Source of the DNA: Helicobacteraceae bacterium
GTDB taxonomy: Bacteria; Campylobacterota; Campylobacteria; Campylobacterales; SZUA-545
Length of the DNA stretch: 6,759 nucleotides
Reading direction: 5' to 3'
Assembly: GCA_031276985.1 (NCBI GenBank)
Contig: JAISMA010000128.1
Coordinates: forward strand, 1 to 6,759
In this document: in pieces, positions 6,449 through 6,759 of the stretch
Numbering within the stretch: position 1 is the first letter of the stretch
How the letters are laid out: each line of letters opens with the position of its first letter
The notes under the pieces: model-generated
Databases searched by the model: none
What the model was told of the DNA's origin: nothing
What the model saw: the letters and a program-made list of their open reading frames with translations, nothing else
Made by a program: the position numbers and the translations under genes

Positions 6449-6553
6449 CGCCGATAATTTCAAATCTACAATCGCCTCGCGCAGACCAATCAAGGTTATT
6501 AAACCGCAAATTCGGTAAAAACGCTTTTTCAAATCGGAAACTAAGGATTAAAT
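6449..6553. other. Intergenic region between trpS and the ferredoxin, with weak hairpins and -10-like hexamers
   Basis: This 105-bp gap is long enough for an independent ferredoxin promoter. GATAAT at 6453-6458 and TACAAT at 6467-6472 each match the sigma-70 -10 consensus at five of six positions, but neither has a clear -35. A short stem ACCG (6503-6506) / CGGT (6513-6516) is followed by A5-CGC-T5 at 6517-6529, which could act as a weak intrinsic terminator for trpS. Stem stability is low, and both assignments are tentative. Confidence 0.3.
6543..6547 (+). promoter_or_regulatory. Shine-Dalgarno sequence of the ferredoxin gene
   Basis: AAGGA lies six bases before the ATG at 6554. It is the best match to the 16S rRNA 3' end in front of any gene in this window, consistent with efficient translation of an abundant small electron carrier. 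Confidence 0.8.
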
Positions 6554-6759
6554 ATGTCTTTGCTCATCACCGAAGATTGTATCGCTTGCGACGCATGCCT
6601 CGACGAATGTCCAAACGGCGCGATTGAAGAGGGCGATCCGATCTACGTTATCGATCCGGACTCTTGTACGGAGTGCGTGGGGCATTACGACGAACCCGCG
6701 TGCGTCGCCGTTTGTCCCGTTGATTGCATAACGCCCGATTCGGACAACGTGGAAAGCGC
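6554..6759 (+). CDS. YfhL/Alvin-type 2[4Fe-4S] ferredoxin, 3'-truncated by the window edge
   Basis: The first 68 codons of a small cytosolic electron carrier are visible. It binds two [4Fe-4S] clusters: motif I is C9-x2-C12-x2-C15-x3-C19-P, and motif II is C38-x2-C41-x8-C50-x3-C54-P. The eight-residue spacing between the second and third cysteines of motif II (VGHYDEPA), and the residues continuing past motif II, define the Allochromatium-type/YfhL ferredoxins and not the short clostridial type. This subgroup is known for very negative and widely split cluster potentials. Cys58 is an additional non-motif cysteine. The N-terminus MSLLITEDCIACD closely recalls Campylobacterota homologues. Family members are usually about 80-85 residues, so perhaps a dozen or more residues lie beyond the edge. 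The redox partner cannot be inferred from this window. Confidence 0.93.
   Translation, partial: MSLLITEDCIACDACLDECPNGAIEEGDPIYVIDPDSCTECVGHYDEPACVAVCPVDCITPDSDNVES

Noticed and set aside
1..6759. tRNA genes, CRISPR array, insertion sequence or phage genes
   Set aside because: No cloverleaf-like sequence, regularly spaced direct repeats with spacers, transposase motifs or phage-like proteins were seen in any stretch.

Overview
The window holds ordinary chromosomal genes of a Gram-negative bacterium, most likely a member of the Campylobacterota (the former Epsilonproteobacteria). The flippase resembles the Campylobacter PglK / Helicobacter Wzk family along its whole length. The LptG-like permease carries a PxSANL stretch that I recall from Campylobacter homologues. 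The last gene encodes a YfhL/Alvin-type ferredoxin very like those of this phylum. The assignment comes from recalled family similarity, not from a search. The DNA is more GC-rich than Campylobacter or Helicobacter and is unusually rich in the octamer GCGATCGC.

Layout. Positions 1-1174 hold two abutting, same-strand tetratricopeptide-repeat (TPR) paralogs. The first is cut by the window edge, has about two TPR units and looks exported. The second is complete, has eight units and has no signal peptide. After a 118-bp gap comes an LptF/LptG-family lipopolysaccharide export permease (1293-2348). A 112-bp gap with inverted and direct repeats (2349-2460) separates its stop from that of a convergent PglK/Wzk-like ABC flippase on the minus strand (2461-4164). 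A 52-bp divergent intergenic region with an inverted repeat (4165-4216) leads to a type II secretion/type IV pilus inner-membrane platform protein (GspF/PilC family, 4217-5461). An 18-bp gap then separates it from tryptophanyl-tRNA synthetase (trpS, TTG start, 5480-6448). After a 105-bp gap, a 2[4Fe-4S] ferredoxin (6554 to the edge) has the only strong Shine-Dalgarno sequence seen.

How the genes relate. Three products act at the inner membrane: LPS export, flipping of lipid-linked glycan, and pilus or pseudopilus assembly. The first two both serve surface glycoconjugates, but their convergent orientation argues against a shared operon. trpS and the ferredoxin are housekeeping genes. I see no RNA gene, insertion sequence, phage gene or CRISPR array.

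I did not find a convincing new multi-gene system. The observations most worth following are the unequal tandem TPR pair, the repeat-rich convergent gap with two alternative pairings, the inverted repeat in the divergent promoter region, the distinct glutamine codon use of the GspF/PilC gene, and the abundance of GCGATCGC.
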